A stretch of DNA of 52,540 bases, taken from positions 1-52,540 of the forward strand of contig JAFEDS010000018.1 in assembly GCA_018241505.1 (NCBI GenBank), read 5' to 3'. Below the pieces are notes generated by a model. It ran no database searches, was not told the origin of the DNA, and was given only the letters and a program-made list of their open reading frames with translations. Made by a program: the position numbers and the translations under genes. Positions 19,105 to 28,159 of the stretch are shown in pieces. This stretch comes from Pseudomonadota bacterium. GTDB lineage: Bacteria > Pseudomonadota > Gammaproteobacteria > Steroidobacterales > Steroidobacteraceae. The first letter of the stretch is position 1. Each line of letters starts with the position of its first letter.

Positions 19105-20526
19105 ATGTATCGACGTCCTTTTGTATCGGCCGCGGGCGCATTGCTGCTGGCCGGGGCCTGTCATGCCGATACGGATGCGGGCTCCAATGCATTGGCTCAC
19201 GATATCTTCAAGGAGCTGATTGAGATCAACACGACCGAGTCGGTGGGCAGCGTGACCACTGCGTCGGAAGCGATGGCGAAGCGCCTGCGGGCGGCGGGGT
19301 TTTCCGACAGCGATATCCAGATTGTCGGCGACAACCCACGCAAGAAAAACCTCGTAGTGCGCCTGCACGGCTCGGGCAAGCACAAACCTGTGCTGTTGAT
19401 CGGCCATCTGGACGTGGTTGAGGCACGGCGGGAGGACTGGACCACCGATCCCTTCAAGTTCGTGGAAAAGGATGGCCGCTTCTATGGCCGCGGTACCCAG
19501 GACATGAAGAATGGCGATGCCATCATGGTGTCGACCCTGATTCGGCTGAAGAAGGAGGGTTTCGAGCCCTCTCGGGATATCATCCTGGCCCTGACCGCGG
19601 ATGAGGAAAGCGGCGATTCGAACGGTGTGGAGTGGTTGTTGAAGAACCGCCGCGACCTCGTCGATGCGCAATTCGTTATCAACCACGATGGCGACTCCAT
19701 TACCTCCGAACACGGCAAGCCGCTGTACTTCGAAATGGACGGCACCGAGAAGGTGTATGCGGACTACCTGCTCACGGCGACCAATCCCGGTGGCCACAGC
19801 TCGCTGCCCGTGCCCGACAATGCGATCTATCACATCACGGGGGCGCTCGACCGCCTGGCCCACTACGAGTTTCCTTTTGAGCTCAACAGCGTCACGCGCG
19901 CCTACTACGAACGTCAGGCGACGCTCGAGAGTGGGCAGCGGGCCGCCGACATGAAGGCGATACTCCAGACTCCGCCGGATCCCAAGGCAGTGGCACGCCT
20001 GTCCCAGGATACAGTCGACCATTCACTGATGCGCACAACTTGTGTTGCTACACGGTTGCAGGGCGGGCATGCCAACAACGCACTGCCACAGCGTGCCACT
20101 GCCAATGTAAACTGCCGCATATTTCCGGGGCATTCGCCGGAGGAAATTCGACACGCTCTCATCGAAGTGTTTGCGGATCCGGCCATCAAGGTACAGTCCT
20201 ATGATGCGAAGGGTGTTGTGGTTGACAAAGCGTCCGACAAGCGAGGCTATCCACCCCCTCCGTTGATTCCAGAAGTGATGAAACCGCTCGATACGCTCGT
20301 TGCGCAAATGTGGCCGGGTCTGAAGGTCATTCCCGCCATGTCGGCGGGTGCGTCCGACGGTGTTTATACGAGCGCCGCGGGGCTGCCAACCTATGGCATC
20401 GCGGGCATTGCAATAGACAAAGACAACATCCGGGCCCACGGACAGGATGAAAACATCGGCATTGAATCGTTCGACAAGGGCAACGAGTTCTTCTACCGCT
20501 ATATGAAGTTGATGACATCCCATTGA
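19105..20526 (+). CDS. M20-family metallopeptidase, exported
   Basis: Zinc-dependent exopeptidase/amidohydrolase of the M20/M28 clan, 473 residues, with an N-terminal signal peptide ending near AGACHA. Metal-site motifs are all present: His101 and Asp103 in LLIGHLDVV, Asp133 in GRGTQDMKNG, the Glu167/Glu168 pair in ADEESGD, an Asp in INHDGDS, and His445 in RAHGQDENIG. The central dimerisation domain starts at the GGHSSLP stretch. Its location indicates secretion to the periplasm and use of peptides or N-acyl amino acids, but the substrate is unknown. Its stop overlaps the region in which the next gene starts. Confidence 0.92.
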   Translation: MYRRPFVSAAGALLLAGACHADTDAGSNALAHDIFKELIEINTTESVGSVTTASEAMAKRLRAAGFSDSDIQIVGDNPRKKNLVVRLHGSGKHKPVLLIGHLDVVEARREDWTTDPFKFVEKDGRFYGRGTQDMKNGDAIMVSTLIRLKKEGFEPSRDIILALTADEESGDSNGVEWLLKNRRDLVDAQFVINHDGDSITSEHGKPLYFEMDGTEKVYADYLLTATNPGGHSSLPVPDNAIYHITGALDRLAHYEFPFELNSVTRAYYERQATLESGQRAADMKAILQTPPDPKAVARLSQDTVDHSLMRTTCVATRLQGGHANNALPQRATANVNCRIFPGHSPEEIRHALIEVFADPAIKVQSYDAKGVVVDKASDKRGYPPPPLIPEVMKPLDTLVAQMWPGLKVIPAMSAGASDGVYTSAAGLPTYGIAGIAIDKDNIRAHGQDENIGIESFDKGNEFFYRYMKLMTSH

Positions 20527-20534
20527 GTGCCGCG

Positions 20535-21107
20535 ATGCCGGTTGAAGCGGCCACCCGTCCCAGGGACAGGCCGCTTCAATACCACTCGCGCGAGGATCTC
20601 CTGAGGCGCTTCGCCGCGGCTCTCGCGGACGGCGACGGTGTGTCGGGAGCCCACTGCATCCACGAGTTGTGGATGCGGGGGGAATGGCCGGACCGGATCG
20701 AGCGGGCGCTGGAGAGCCTGTGGAAGCACGCCTCGAAGTCCGTTCCCGACTGGCTACCGATGCGGTACGTGGACTGGCTACCGGTGGCTTATGAGGTGGC
20801 GGCGGGCTTCCAGGCAGCGTTCTCGGGGCGAACGAACATCTATCTGGTGTTATTGGATTACAGCGACAGCCGCGCCGATCCACACGGTGTGTATGTCGGA
20901 ATGAGTCACTACAGCCCGGCGGATCGCTTTGACCAGCACAAGGCGGGGATCCGCGCATCCGGGAGTGTGCTCAAGCGGGGCCTGGAGGTTCTGACGGGAC
21001 CCACACTGCATCTGCAATACATTTCGCGGGGCGAGGCGGCGCGGATCGAAGCGCAGTTGGCTGAAGCCCTGAGCGCGGCCGGACTGTTTGTGCAAGGAGG
21101 TCATTAG
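20535..21107 (+). CDS. GIY-YIG-like domain protein, unknown function
   Basis: 190-residue protein from ATG 20535; a TTG at 20523 overlapping the peptidase stop is an alternative. In 194-residue numbering the N-terminal half (1-100) is helical-looking and unrecognised. The C-terminal half fits a GIY-YIG nuclease-type pattern: NIYLVLL (106), HGVYVGMS (121), an Arg at 135 followed by His139 in RFDQHKAG, and a Glu in [10 protein letters not shown] near 177. The match is from motif spacing only, and the domain is not clearly catalytic. It directly follows the M20 gene and may be cotranscribed. Confidence 0.6.
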   Translation: MPVEAATRPRDRPLQYHSREDLLRRFAAALADGDGVSGAHCIHELWMRGEWPDRIERALESLWKHASKSVPDWLPMRYVDWLPVAYEVAAGFQAAFSGRTNIYLVLLDYSDSRADPHGVYVGMSHYSPADRFDQHKAGIRASGSVLKRGLEVLTGPTLHLQYISRGEAARIEAQLAEALSAAGLFVQGGH

Positions 21108-21183
21108 GAGTAATTGGGGCAATGCGTCAACTGTGGGGCGTTGCACAGAATTATGTCTGCAGGGTGGGCGCATAATCGGGCCC

Positions 21184-22581
21184 ATGCAAGACAAGGGTCC
21201 GCAAGACGAGGGACGGCTGGTGTCTGAGCTGGCGTCACGCGTTGGCACACTGGGCGTTGAGCTCGCGGATGTGGCCGGCAACCTCGACGAGGTGACACAG
21301 CGAGTCACCAACCAAGCGGGGCAGTTCAAGGAGCTGCAACGGGCCGCGGATACCATGGTGGCTGGAAACCGCGAAATCGATCGTGCTGCCAAGGAGGCGC
21401 AGCAGGCTGCCTCCACGGCCGGCACCGAAATTGCCGAATCCCGCACTCTCATTGTCGGGGCCGTACAGCACATTGCCGACTTGAGCGGTGCAGTGGGTCA
21501 CATCGAGGAACGACTCGGCTCTTTCAGCGCACTGCTGCGGCAGATCGGCGGTGTGGCGACCGCCATTGAGCGGATTGCCAAGCAGACTCGACTATTGTCC
21601 TTGAATGCGGGCATCGAGGCGGCGCGTGCGGGTGAGGCCGGGCGCGGCTTTGCGGTCGTTGCCGGTGAGGTGAAGAGCCTCGCGGAAGAGACACGCACCG
21701 CGACGGATCGGATCGGCGAGATTGTGCGATCCCTCGGCGGCCAGATCGAAGGGCTGATCAACGAGAGCAACGAAGCAACCAAACATGCGGGCCATGCCGG
21801 CGCCGGCGCCGAGAAGGTGCAGGGTGTCATCATCCGCGCGGACGATGCATTCAACACGGTCGGCCGGGAGATCGATGCGATCGCGCAGTCGGCGACCGAT
21901 AACCTGCGTGCGTGCGATGCGGCGCTCACCCAGTTGGGCGATCTGGCCGGCGGCGTGGAGCATTCATCGAGCAACCTCAAAAGTGCCGATCAGCGCATAG
22001 AGGGCCTGCTGGCACTCAGTGAAACGTTGATTGCTTTTATTGCCGAAAGCGGGGTCGAAACCGCCGACACGCCCCTGATACGGCTGGGTGTCGATACGGC
22101 TGCCCGGATCTCGGCTGAGTTTGCAGGCGCGGTCGAGCGTGGCGAGATCACGATGGCGCGGCTGTTCGATGAGCGTTACCGGGAGATTCCCGGTACCAAT
22201 CCGAAGCAGTTCATGACCGACTACGTGCAGTTCACGGACCGGGTGCTGCCACCCATCCAGGATCCGGTGCAGAAGGCGGATCCGCGCATCGTGTTTGCGG
22301 TTGCGTGGGCAAAGGGCGGGTTCCTGCCGACGCACAATCCCAACTACTGCAAGCCCCAGGGCAAGGATCCGGCCTGGAATGCGGCCAATTGCCGCAACCG
22401 GCGGCTGTTCAATGACCGCGCCGTGCAGAAGGTCGGCGCCAATACCAAGGCGTTCCTGTTGCAGACCTACCGCCGCGACATGGGCGGTGGCAAGTTTGTG
22501 TTAATGAAGGATCTGTCCGCGCCTATTTTGGTGAATGGACGGCACTGGGGAGCCTTCCGGATCGGCTTCCGCCACGCCTGA
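21184..22581 (+). CDS. Soluble methyl-accepting chemotaxis protein
   Basis: Chemoreceptor-type signalling protein of 465 residues with no transmembrane segment. The hairpin-tip signature is intact around residues 132-175: [20 protein letters not shown], then [17 protein letters not shown], flanked by long heptad-like coils. The final 130 residues form a separate globular domain containing [24 protein letters not shown], which I do not recognise; similar C-terminal tails occur on other cytoplasmic receptors. The start ATG at 21184 is preferred to an upstream GTG/TTG. Its 3' end overlaps mxaL on the other strand by 59 bases. No other che genes are in the window. Confidence 0.88.
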   Translation: MQDKGPQDEGRLVSELASRVGTLGVELADVAGNLDEVTQRVTNQAGQFKELQRAADTMVAGNREIDRAAKEAQQAASTAGTEIAESRTLIVGAVQHIADLSGAVGHIEERLGSFSALLRQIGGVATAIERIAKQTRLLSLNAGIEAARAGEAGRGFAVVAGEVKSLAEETRTATDRIGEIVRSLGGQIEGLINESNEATKHAGHAGAGAEKVQGVIIRADDAFNTVGREIDAIAQSATDNLRACDAALTQLGDLAGGVEHSSSNLKSADQRIEGLLALSETLIAFIAESGVETADTPLIRLGVDTAARISAEFAGAVERGEITMARLFDERYREIPGTNPKQFMTDYVQFTDRVLPPIQDPVQKADPRIVFAVAWAKGGFLPTHNPNYCKPQGKDPAWNAANCRNRRLFNDRAVQKVGANTKAFLLQTYRRDMGGGKFVLMKDLSAPILVNGRHWGAFRIGFRHA

Positions 22582-23650
22582 GCGACACGGGCGAGAAGCG
22601 CGCGGCGAGCAACACCAGCGCCAGCAGCGCGGGAATCCAGTAAAGGTCGGTGCGTGCCTGCTCGCGGCGCGCAAACCTCTTATCCAACATCGCGCGCGCA
22701 ATCGTTTCCGGGCTGTTCAGGTGCAGGTAGCCAAATCCAACCTGGTGCGCCACCTCCTGCAGATGCGGTTCGCGCAATGAGGACAGGTGCTCGGCACCGC
22801 GGATCTTCGAGTTCTGGATGATGTCGCCGGGCTGCATGACTTCATCCGCGCGCCAGAATCCCACCCGATTGCCATCGTCGTCCGTCTTCGGAATCGGGCG
22901 CGGCACGTAGCCGCCCGCACCGACCAGCCAGCCGCGGACCTGGCCCGCCTTCAGGTCATCGAACATCGGCAGTATATTGGTCGGGTCGAGGGGCGGCGCT
23001 TCCTGCCCATCGGTGACGAAGATGACGTTGGGGTTGGTTCCAAGTTGCTTCGCGGCCCGCATCGACCAGTAAACGCCTTTGGTGATTTCACTGGCGTTTT
23101 CCCAGCGCATGCTGCCGTCGACCTTGGCGAGCGAGCTCAGAAGATCACCGTAGTTCTCGCAGACCTCCACGGGCGCGAGCAGAATCAAAGTGCGGTAACC
23201 CGCGAATGCGCCCCAACCAACTTTCGAGCCGCACGGTAACTCACGCAGCGCACGCCTTGCCGCGTCCCGCGCGAATTGAAGGCGACTGACTGGGGTGTTC
23301 CCCACATCGTAGTCTTCGACGTCCATGCTTTGCGTGATGTCGAAGATGACGAGACTTTCGTAGGTGTCGTGTTTCAGGGGGATAGGGGGGACAAAGAGGG
23401 CGACCAGCAACAACAGTAACGCCAGGAGAATGGCGCGGCCGTCGGCGTCTAGGGCGCTTCGGGCCCAGGTTAGAGGGGCTGATTGGACGCGGCTGGCGTA
23501 CGGCCGCGCGCTTCCGTTGGTGCCTGCAAGGCCCTCGGGGTTGCTGGCGGCGGGCGCCTCCGGTTGGCCTCCGGCGTTGCGTGCGGCGGGCACCCCCGTT
23601 TCGGCTGCGGCCGTCGCGTTGTTCGATATTTCGGCGCCGGGGGCGTTCAC
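22523..23650 (-). CDS. mxaL: MxaL-like VWA-domain membrane protein
   Basis: Von Willebrand A-domain protein of the mxa maturation set; in methylotrophs mxaACKL are needed to insert calcium into methanol dehydrogenase. The 375-residue product has an Ala/Gly/Pro-rich N-terminus of about 70 residues, a TM helix ([17 protein letters not shown]), a VWA domain with a MIDAS motif DITQS ([15 protein letters not shown]) and a C-terminal helix ([17 protein letters not shown]). The start is GTG at 23650, overlapping the mxaK stop (GTGA). It is last in the mxaRSACKL block. The extra N-terminal stretch could be cytoplasmic and disordered. Confidence 0.82.
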   Translation of the reverse strand: MNAPGAEISNNATAAAETGVPAARNAGGQPEAPAASNPEGLAGTNGSARPYASRVQSAPLTWARSALDADGRAILLALLLLLVALFVPPIPLKHDTYESLVIFDITQSMDVEDYDVGNTPVSRLQFARDAARRALRELPCGSKVGWGAFAGYRTLILLAPVEVCENYGDLLSSLAKVDGSMRWENASEITKGVYWSMRAAKQLGTNPNVIFVTDGQEAPPLDPTNILPMFDDLKAGQVRGWLVGAGGYVPRPIPKTDDDGNRVGFWRADEVMQPGDIIQNSKIRGAEHLSSLREPHLQEVAHQVGFGYLHLNSPETIARAMLDKRFARREQARTDLYWIPALLALVLLAARFSPVSLRRGGSRSGRLPSAVHSPK

Positions 23651-24201
23651 GGCAAGTCGATCTTGGCGCCCTGGACGGTGCTCATGGCATGTTCAGAATG
23701 CACCGGCGCCTGGTTGCGTTGGAGGATCGGGTCGTCGTACTCAGGTGACAGCCACAGCGCCCGTTCCAGGTTGTATCGCGCGTCCCAATCGCCTGGGTTA
23801 CTGCGCAAAGCATCGCGGTAACTTTGCTTTGCCAGCTCAATGAGCGGCAACGCGCGCTGTGCTTCTCCCGGGCCATTCTTCAGCGCCTCCCGCATGTTGA
23901 GGTTGCCCAGGTCGTAGAGAGCCGGAAGCCTCACGTCGTCAGGTGCGTCCAGCAGAGCCTTGTAGGCCTTCAATGCGGCGTTGAATTTCCCGGCCCTGGC
24001 CAGACTGAGTGCCTGAGCCAGTTGAGCCTGAGGCACGGGCGAATCGACCGTGCTGTTGGCGGTCGTCGCACCCTTGCCGGCGATGGCAATCGCCGCATTG
24101 ATGCGTTGAGCATAGTTGAGCTGCACGGCGTACCAGGTGGCCACCGCGCCGAACAAAGACGCTGCGATCCCAAAAGACAGGTGAACTGTACGGCGCCTCA
24201 T
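23647..24201 (-). CDS. mxaK: MxaK-like membrane-anchored protein
   Basis: 184-residue protein with one N-terminal TM helix (LSFGIAASLFGAVATWYAVQL) and a TPR-like periplasmic part (QALSLARAGKFNAALKAYKAL; ALYDLGNLNMREAL; YRDALRSNPGDWDARYNLERAL). This matches MxaK by order and by its LGN..R.AL and NPGDWDARYNLERAL patterns. The start is ATG 24201, overlapping the mxaC stop (ATGA). Its position between two VWA proteins is the same as in methylotroph mxa operons. Confidence 0.8.
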   Translation of the reverse strand: MRRRTVHLSFGIAASLFGAVATWYAVQLNYAQRINAAIAIAGKGATTANSTVDSPVPQAQLAQALSLARAGKFNAALKAYKALLDAPDDVRLPALYDLGNLNMREALKNGPGEAQRALPLIELAKQSYRDALRSNPGDWDARYNLERALWLSPEYDDPILQRNQAPVHSEHAMSTVQGAKIDLP

Positions 24202-25211
24202 GTCCAACTCCTGAGCGCAAGCGAACGGCCCAACAGAAGCAGCAAACAACAGATCGCCGCCGCGGCCAGGAAGCGGCGGCTGTAGTCCTGGCGCGGGACT
24301 TCCTCGAGGAAGTCGAGCGGAAAATTCTGCTGCCGGCCGACGTCGGCCACCGCTTTCTGCAAGTCTTCCGGCACCTCGGCCTGATAGGCCCGGTAGGGTG
24401 TGCGCAGCGACTGGAAGAACCTGTGCAGTGCCATTTCCGGGGCGTTAGTGCGGTCAGGCTCGCTGTTGTCCAGTGTTGGCGCGTTGTAGGAGCGCAGGTA
24501 GATCCAATACAACGCAATCCGATTGCGTGCCAGGCCGGCCAGCACCTTTTGTTTGGTCGCCTCGTCGAGATAGGCACCGCCGTCCGACACGAGCAGGATG
24601 ATGCGGCTGCCGGAGTAGGCCCGCCGATCGAATTCGGCAATCGCAGCCAGCAGCGCACGACCGACTTCCGTGTTGGCCAGGCCACGGCCGATGTCGGCCG
24701 CGGCGATCCCGGCTTGTACCACCGCGTCATGCTGCGTGAATGAGACGACCGACAGCGGCTTCGTGCTGAAGAACATCAAAGCGAACCGGTCATCCGGCCG
24801 CTCAGCCACAAACTTCGCGAGCAGATCTCGGGCTACTTTGGCTTTCGGTTGGCCGCGAGCCAGGTGGTGAATCAGCAGGCTGCGATCGATCTTGCGCCAG
24901 TCGCTGGGGAGCATGTGATCGTCCATGCTGCGGCTTCTATCCATGAGGACGAGAATTTCTGCTCCGCGGCCCACTCGCGCCACCTGCGTTTGTGGCTTGC
25001 CGAGTCCGGCCAACGCGATGACAGTCGTGAAGATCGCAACTGCGGCGAGGATCCGCCACAGCCAGCCCGCTATTTGGCCCAAGGGGTCTTTAGGTAGCCA
25101 TGGAGCGTATGAAAACGGCAGGGTGTCGCGGCGCCGGCGCAGCAGAGGCAATATCGCCAGTGGTAAAAGTAGCAGCGCCCAGGGGTGGGCGAAGTCGAAG
25201 CTCGTAATCAC
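24198..25211 (-). CDS. mxaC: MxaC-like VWA-domain membrane protein
   Basis: 337-residue BatA/MxaC-type protein. It begins with the typical FAHPWALLLLPLAILPLLRRRR, has a second TM helix (ILAAVAIFTTVIALAGLG), a VWA domain with the MIDAS motif DRSRS (LVLMDRSRSMDD) and ILLVSDGGAYLD, and a last TM helix (FLAAAAICCLLLLLG). It probably acts in the membrane with MxaR, MxaA, MxaK and MxaL in metal loading of a PQQ dehydrogenase; this is inferred from the family. The start is GTG 25211, overlapping mxaA's stop by four bases. Confidence 0.83.
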   Translation of the reverse strand: MITSFDFAHPWALLLLPLAILPLLRRRRDTLPFSYAPWLPKDPLGQIAGWLWRILAAVAIFTTVIALAGLGKPQTQVARVGRGAEILVLMDRSRSMDDHMLPSDWRKIDRSLLIHHLARGQPKAKVARDLLAKFVAERPDDRFALMFFSTKPLSVVSFTQHDAVVQAGIAAADIGRGLANTEVGRALLAAIAEFDRRAYSGSRIILLVSDGGAYLDEATKQKVLAGLARNRIALYWIYLRSYNAPTLDNSEPDRTNAPEMALHRFFQSLRTPYRAYQAEVPEDLQKAVADVGRQQNFPLDFLEEVPRQDYSRRFLAAAAICCLLLLLGRSLALRSWT

Positions 25212-26188
25212 CGCTCGTGCTGCTTTTCTATGCGGCGGAGAGTGGCCGCCAGGCCGCTGAGTGCCAGGGGTTCGGTGGCGCCGCCCCCAAAGAATCGCAG
25301 GTTGGACTGGCTGTAGAACTCCTCAATGGCGCCGCGTTGTGACTCGAAGTGTGGCGCTTGTTTGAACAGCGCCGGCAGCGTGCTCGTTTGTAGCGCGCGG
25401 CCGGCGGTCCGGTCGAAGGCGCGGTGAAGCGCCAACCAGGCGTCAGCATTGTCCTCGCCGATCTGGCGTATTTCTCGCTGCGCCCGTGCAAACGGTTGGT
25501 TTCTTGCTGCTCGCACAGACCGAATCAACCACCACGTGAACCAGGCTGCGACGATGACTGCAAATGCGGTCAGCCATGCCTCCAACTCGCGCCTGAGTGT
25601 CGATGTCGGCAGCATTGGCGCGGGGTGGTCGGCCCGCAACTCCTGCAGGCCGCCTTTGGCGAATACCGCGTGCGGCGTCAGTGGGGTGACGCTGACGGGC
25701 CACACGGGCACCTTGAGCACACCGCCGGTCTTCGACCTGAGGGTTACTTCTGGAAGGTTCACTGTCACCAACGCTTGTGGTGCGTTGACTAGCTGGTATT
25801 GCATGACTAACCAGCGGCGGTTGTCATCTGAACGCTGAATCGTCGATGTACGGCGTGAGAACCAGAGGCTTGCGCGCTCCAGCGGGGGCAGTCCTTCGGG
25901 TTGAAAGCTCTGATCCAGGAGTACCCGTTGGGTGAGAGTGTCGCCGAGCACGTAGCCGAAGGGACGGGGTTGATCGACTGCGGGGGTCGTGTCGGAGCCG
26001 GGAGCCGCGCCCGTTTGGGCTGGCGCTACGCCGCGCGCGACCGTGGGCGCTGCCCGTGGTTCAACACCACTTGCGGGCTGTGCCCCGCACACGCGCATCT
26101 GACCACTCGTGAGCAGCATCAACTCGATAACGACCGCGAACGAAGCGGTCGCGCGTCGACTGTTGTCGCTCCATTGAAGAAACCTCAC
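25208..26188 (-). CDS. mxaA: MxaA-like protein
   Basis: 326-residue exported and membrane-anchored protein. The N-terminus carries a signal-like segment, then a Pro/Ala-rich linker, and the family signature PRPFGYVLGDTLTQRVLLDQ around residue 75. A TM helix (WLTAFAVIVAAWFTWWLI) splits it from a C-terminal soluble part containing DAWLALHRAFDRTAGRALQ. This layout agrees with MxaA, required with MxaC, MxaK and MxaL for calcium incorporation into methanol dehydrogenase. The start is GTG 26188, overlapping mxaS (GTGA). Weakly conserved as a family, so the call leans on order and the FGYxxGD motif. Confidence 0.78.
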   Translation of the reverse strand: MRFLQWSDNSRRATASFAVVIELMLLTSGQMRVCGAQPASGVEPRAAPTVARGVAPAQTGAAPGSDTTPAVDQPRPFGYVLGDTLTQRVLLDQSFQPEGLPPLERASLWFSRRTSTIQRSDDNRRWLVMQYQLVNAPQALVTVNLPEVTLRSKTGGVLKVPVWPVSVTPLTPHAVFAKGGLQELRADHPAPMLPTSTLRRELEAWLTAFAVIVAAWFTWWLIRSVRAARNQPFARAQREIRQIGEDNADAWLALHRAFDRTAGRALQTSTLPALFKQAPHFESQRGAIEEFYSQSNLRFFGGGATEPLALSGLAATLRRIEKQHER

Positions 26189-27039
26189 GCAGCGACCTCA
26201 AAGAAATATTGAGACATCGCCTCACTATCGAATCGGTCAGTCACGTAGAACGGTCGCATGGCCCGCATTGCGAACAACTGATCCAACTCAGCCCGGCGAA
26301 CCGCAGCAGCCTGCACCCATCGCTCGCGCATGCGTGCCCGCATCCACAATGTGCGCTGCGCACCCGACTCCACATCCCGAAGCTGGGCCAACCCATCGTG
26401 CGCCGGTGGGCGGATCTCCGCAGTGTCCCAGACGACGACGGGTACCACGAAGGACTGAGACAGTGAATCCAGGGCAATGTTCAATCCAGCCAATGGCCAG
26501 TGAAAGTCCGAAACCAGGAACACCAGCCCCTTGCGCCCCGCAAGGTGTTGAATCGCATCGACGAGACCGGTCACATCTCCGCCAGTTCCGCCGGTGCTGC
26601 GCAGCAGAGCTGCCATCGTTTCGCCCATGCCGCGGCTGACCATCGCGGGTACGAAGAGGTCGGTTCGTTCACTAGAGTCGAACGCCAACATACCGAGCGC
26701 GTCGCCTACCTTGAATGTGCTTTGCCCCAATGCCTCGACAAACTCAGCGGCGACATCCAACTTGCTGCGACGGGATCCGAAGCTCATGGAGGTGGAAACA
26801 TCCACCACTACGTGCACTGCGATGCTGGCTTGTTGGCGATTCACGCGTACCAACCATTCTTGTTGGATATTGCGCAAGCTCGCGCGCAAATCGAGGCGGC
26901 GCGGGTCGGGGCGGTCATACAGGCGCATGTGCGACACAAATTCCTGTCCGGCCCCCAGGCTCGATCCACGATGTGAGCCCGGGCGCCAGCCACCGATCCT
27001 TTGGGGCAGTCGATAGTGAAACTCGCGGTGCTCGCTCAT
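26185..27039 (-). CDS. mxaS: MxaS-like DUF58 protein
   Basis: DUF58/VWA-like protein of 284 residues. The opening FHYRLPQRIGGWRPGSHRG and the DFVSH-type segment (GQEFVSHMRLYDRPDPRRLD) are typical of DUF58 proteins paired with MoxR ATPases. A MIDAS-like motif DVSTS is seen in VVVDVSTSMSFG. It overlaps mxaR by one base (TAATG), indicating coupled translation and fixing the start at ATG 27039. It probably links the AAA+ MoxR ATPase to the membrane VWA proteins downstream. Confidence 0.85.
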   Translation of the reverse strand: MSEHREFHYRLPQRIGGWRPGSHRGSSLGAGQEFVSHMRLYDRPDPRRLDLRASLRNIQQEWLVRVNRQQASIAVHVVVDVSTSMSFGSRRSKLDVAAEFVEALGQSTFKVGDALGMLAFDSSERTDLFVPAMVSRGMGETMAALLRSTGGTGGDVTGLVDAIQHLAGRKGLVFLVSDFHWPLAGLNIALDSLSQSFVVPVVVWDTAEIRPPAHDGLAQLRDVESGAQRTLWMRARMRERWVQAAAVRRAELDQLFAMRAMRPFYVTDRFDSEAMSQYFFEVAA

Positions 27040-28058
27040 TAGCGTGGCGTGGGAACCTTTTCGAGTAGCTGCGAAATCAGCTCATCCGCGATTTGAGCGC
27101 GCCGCAATTCGTAGACGGGTGTGAAAAATATGCGGTGTCCGAGGGCGGGTTGAGCCATCGCGCGGATGTCATCGGGCGTCAAATAGTCCCTCCCGGACAG
27201 CCACGCAACAACCCGTGCGGCGCGCGTGAGAGACATCATTCCGCGCGGACTCGCTCCGGCTAGAATCAACTTTTCCATATCGACGCCTTCCAGTCGTACT
27301 CCTACGCGCTGAGGAGCATGCGTTGCATCCCACAGGTCCAACACGTATCGCTCGAGTGCTTCGCTGGTTCGCACGGAACGCTGAATGGCTGCCCCTACCT
27401 GATTCAACGACGGCCAGTCCAGAATGTCCGGCGCCACCCGCTCGAGCAACTGATCCACATCATGAAATGCCGGATCGAAGACCAGTTGCCGGCGGATTTC
27501 GGGTTCCGTCGGCGTGGGCATCCGCAGCTCGAGCATGAATCGATCGCGAGCGGCCGAAGCAAGCTCGAAGGTCTCTTCCTTTTCGACGCGATTGCGATCG
27601 GCGAACACCGTCATGTGCGGAAACCGATGTTCGCGATTGAACGCGGATACGGTTCGCTCCGCCATTGCGCGTAGCAGAAGGGATTGCACCTGCGGACGCG
27701 CGCGATTGATCTCGTTGAAGAAAAAGGTAACGAGGCGTTCGCCGTGGCGAAGCAAAGGTCCAGGTTCGATTCGCGGCTTACCCTCTGCATCTACGTATGT
27801 GTGATAGACGAGATCGCCGGGCATCAAGTCCACTGTGCCCTCGACACGCTCAAAATCACCACCGATGGTACGGGCGAATGCACGGAGGATCGTGGTCTTT
27901 CCCACGCCGACATCGCCCTCGAGCAGCACGTGACCGCGCGCAAATAGCGCCACGTTGATGAGCCTGATTGTAGGCTGCTGACCGACGACGGCTTTGGTTA
28001 CTTCCTCTTCCACGCGTAGTGCGCGGGCCCGCCAATCTTCCAATTGCGCTTCTGTCAT
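27039..28058 (-). CDS. mxaR: MoxR-family AAA+ ATPase (MxaR)
   Basis: AAA+ ATPase of 339 residues, first gene of the block. The Walker A motif GDVGVGKTT is at 48-56. The Walker B-equivalent FFFNEINRA (112-120) has Asn where MoxR proteins usually have Asp. The ARDRFMLEL segment and the C-terminal lid (LAGASPRGMMSLTRAARVVAW) follow. MoxR ATPases act as chaperones for metal or cofactor insertion together with VWA proteins. The start ATG 28058 has an unassigned 100-base upstream gap with a strong inverted repeat. The order mxaR-S-A-C-K-L is as in methylotroph operons. Confidence 0.9.
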   Translation of the reverse strand: MTEAQLEDWRARALRVEEEVTKAVVGQQPTIRLINVALFARGHVLLEGDVGVGKTTILRAFARTIGGDFERVEGTVDLMPGDLVYHTYVDAEGKPRIEPGPLLRHGERLVTFFFNEINRARPQVQSLLLRAMAERTVSAFNREHRFPHMTVFADRNRVEKEETFELASAARDRFMLELRMPTPTEPEIRRQLVFDPAFHDVDQLLERVAPDILDWPSLNQVGAAIQRSVRTSEALERYVLDLWDATHAPQRVGVRLEGVDMEKLILAGASPRGMMSLTRAARVVAWLSGRDYLTPDDIRAMAQPALGHRIFFTPVYELRRAQIADELISQLLEKVPTPR

Positions 28059-28106
28059 GGACAGATTCTACGCCGGGGCGCCGTGGGTCGTCGTCGCCAT
28101 TCCGTG

Positions 28107-28136
28107 ACAAACGCGTGCGGGTGTGCACGCGTTTGT
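28107..28136. repeat. 12-base perfect inverted repeat upstream of mxaR
   Basis: ACAAACGCGTGC (28107-28118) and GCACGCGTTTGT (28125-28136) are perfect reverse complements with a six-base loop. The element lies 49-78 bases upstream of mxaR and just downstream of the DUF748 gene stop. No T tract follows on either strand. It could be a terminator for DUF748 or an operator for the mxa block; sequence alone does not decide. Confidence 0.6.
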
Positions 28137-28159
28137 GTGCCGTTGATGGATCAGTTGCT

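Noticed and set aside
19063-20022. 960-base upstream extension of the DUF1684 frame on the - strand
   Set aside because: It lies wholly under the well-supported M20 peptidase gene, and ATG 19062 has a ribosome site and starts a signal peptide.
12202-28058. Complete methanol dehydrogenase operon
   Set aside because: Maturation and PQQ genes are present but no mxaF, mxaI, mxaG, mxaJ or xoxF frame is found, so methylotrophy cannot be claimed.
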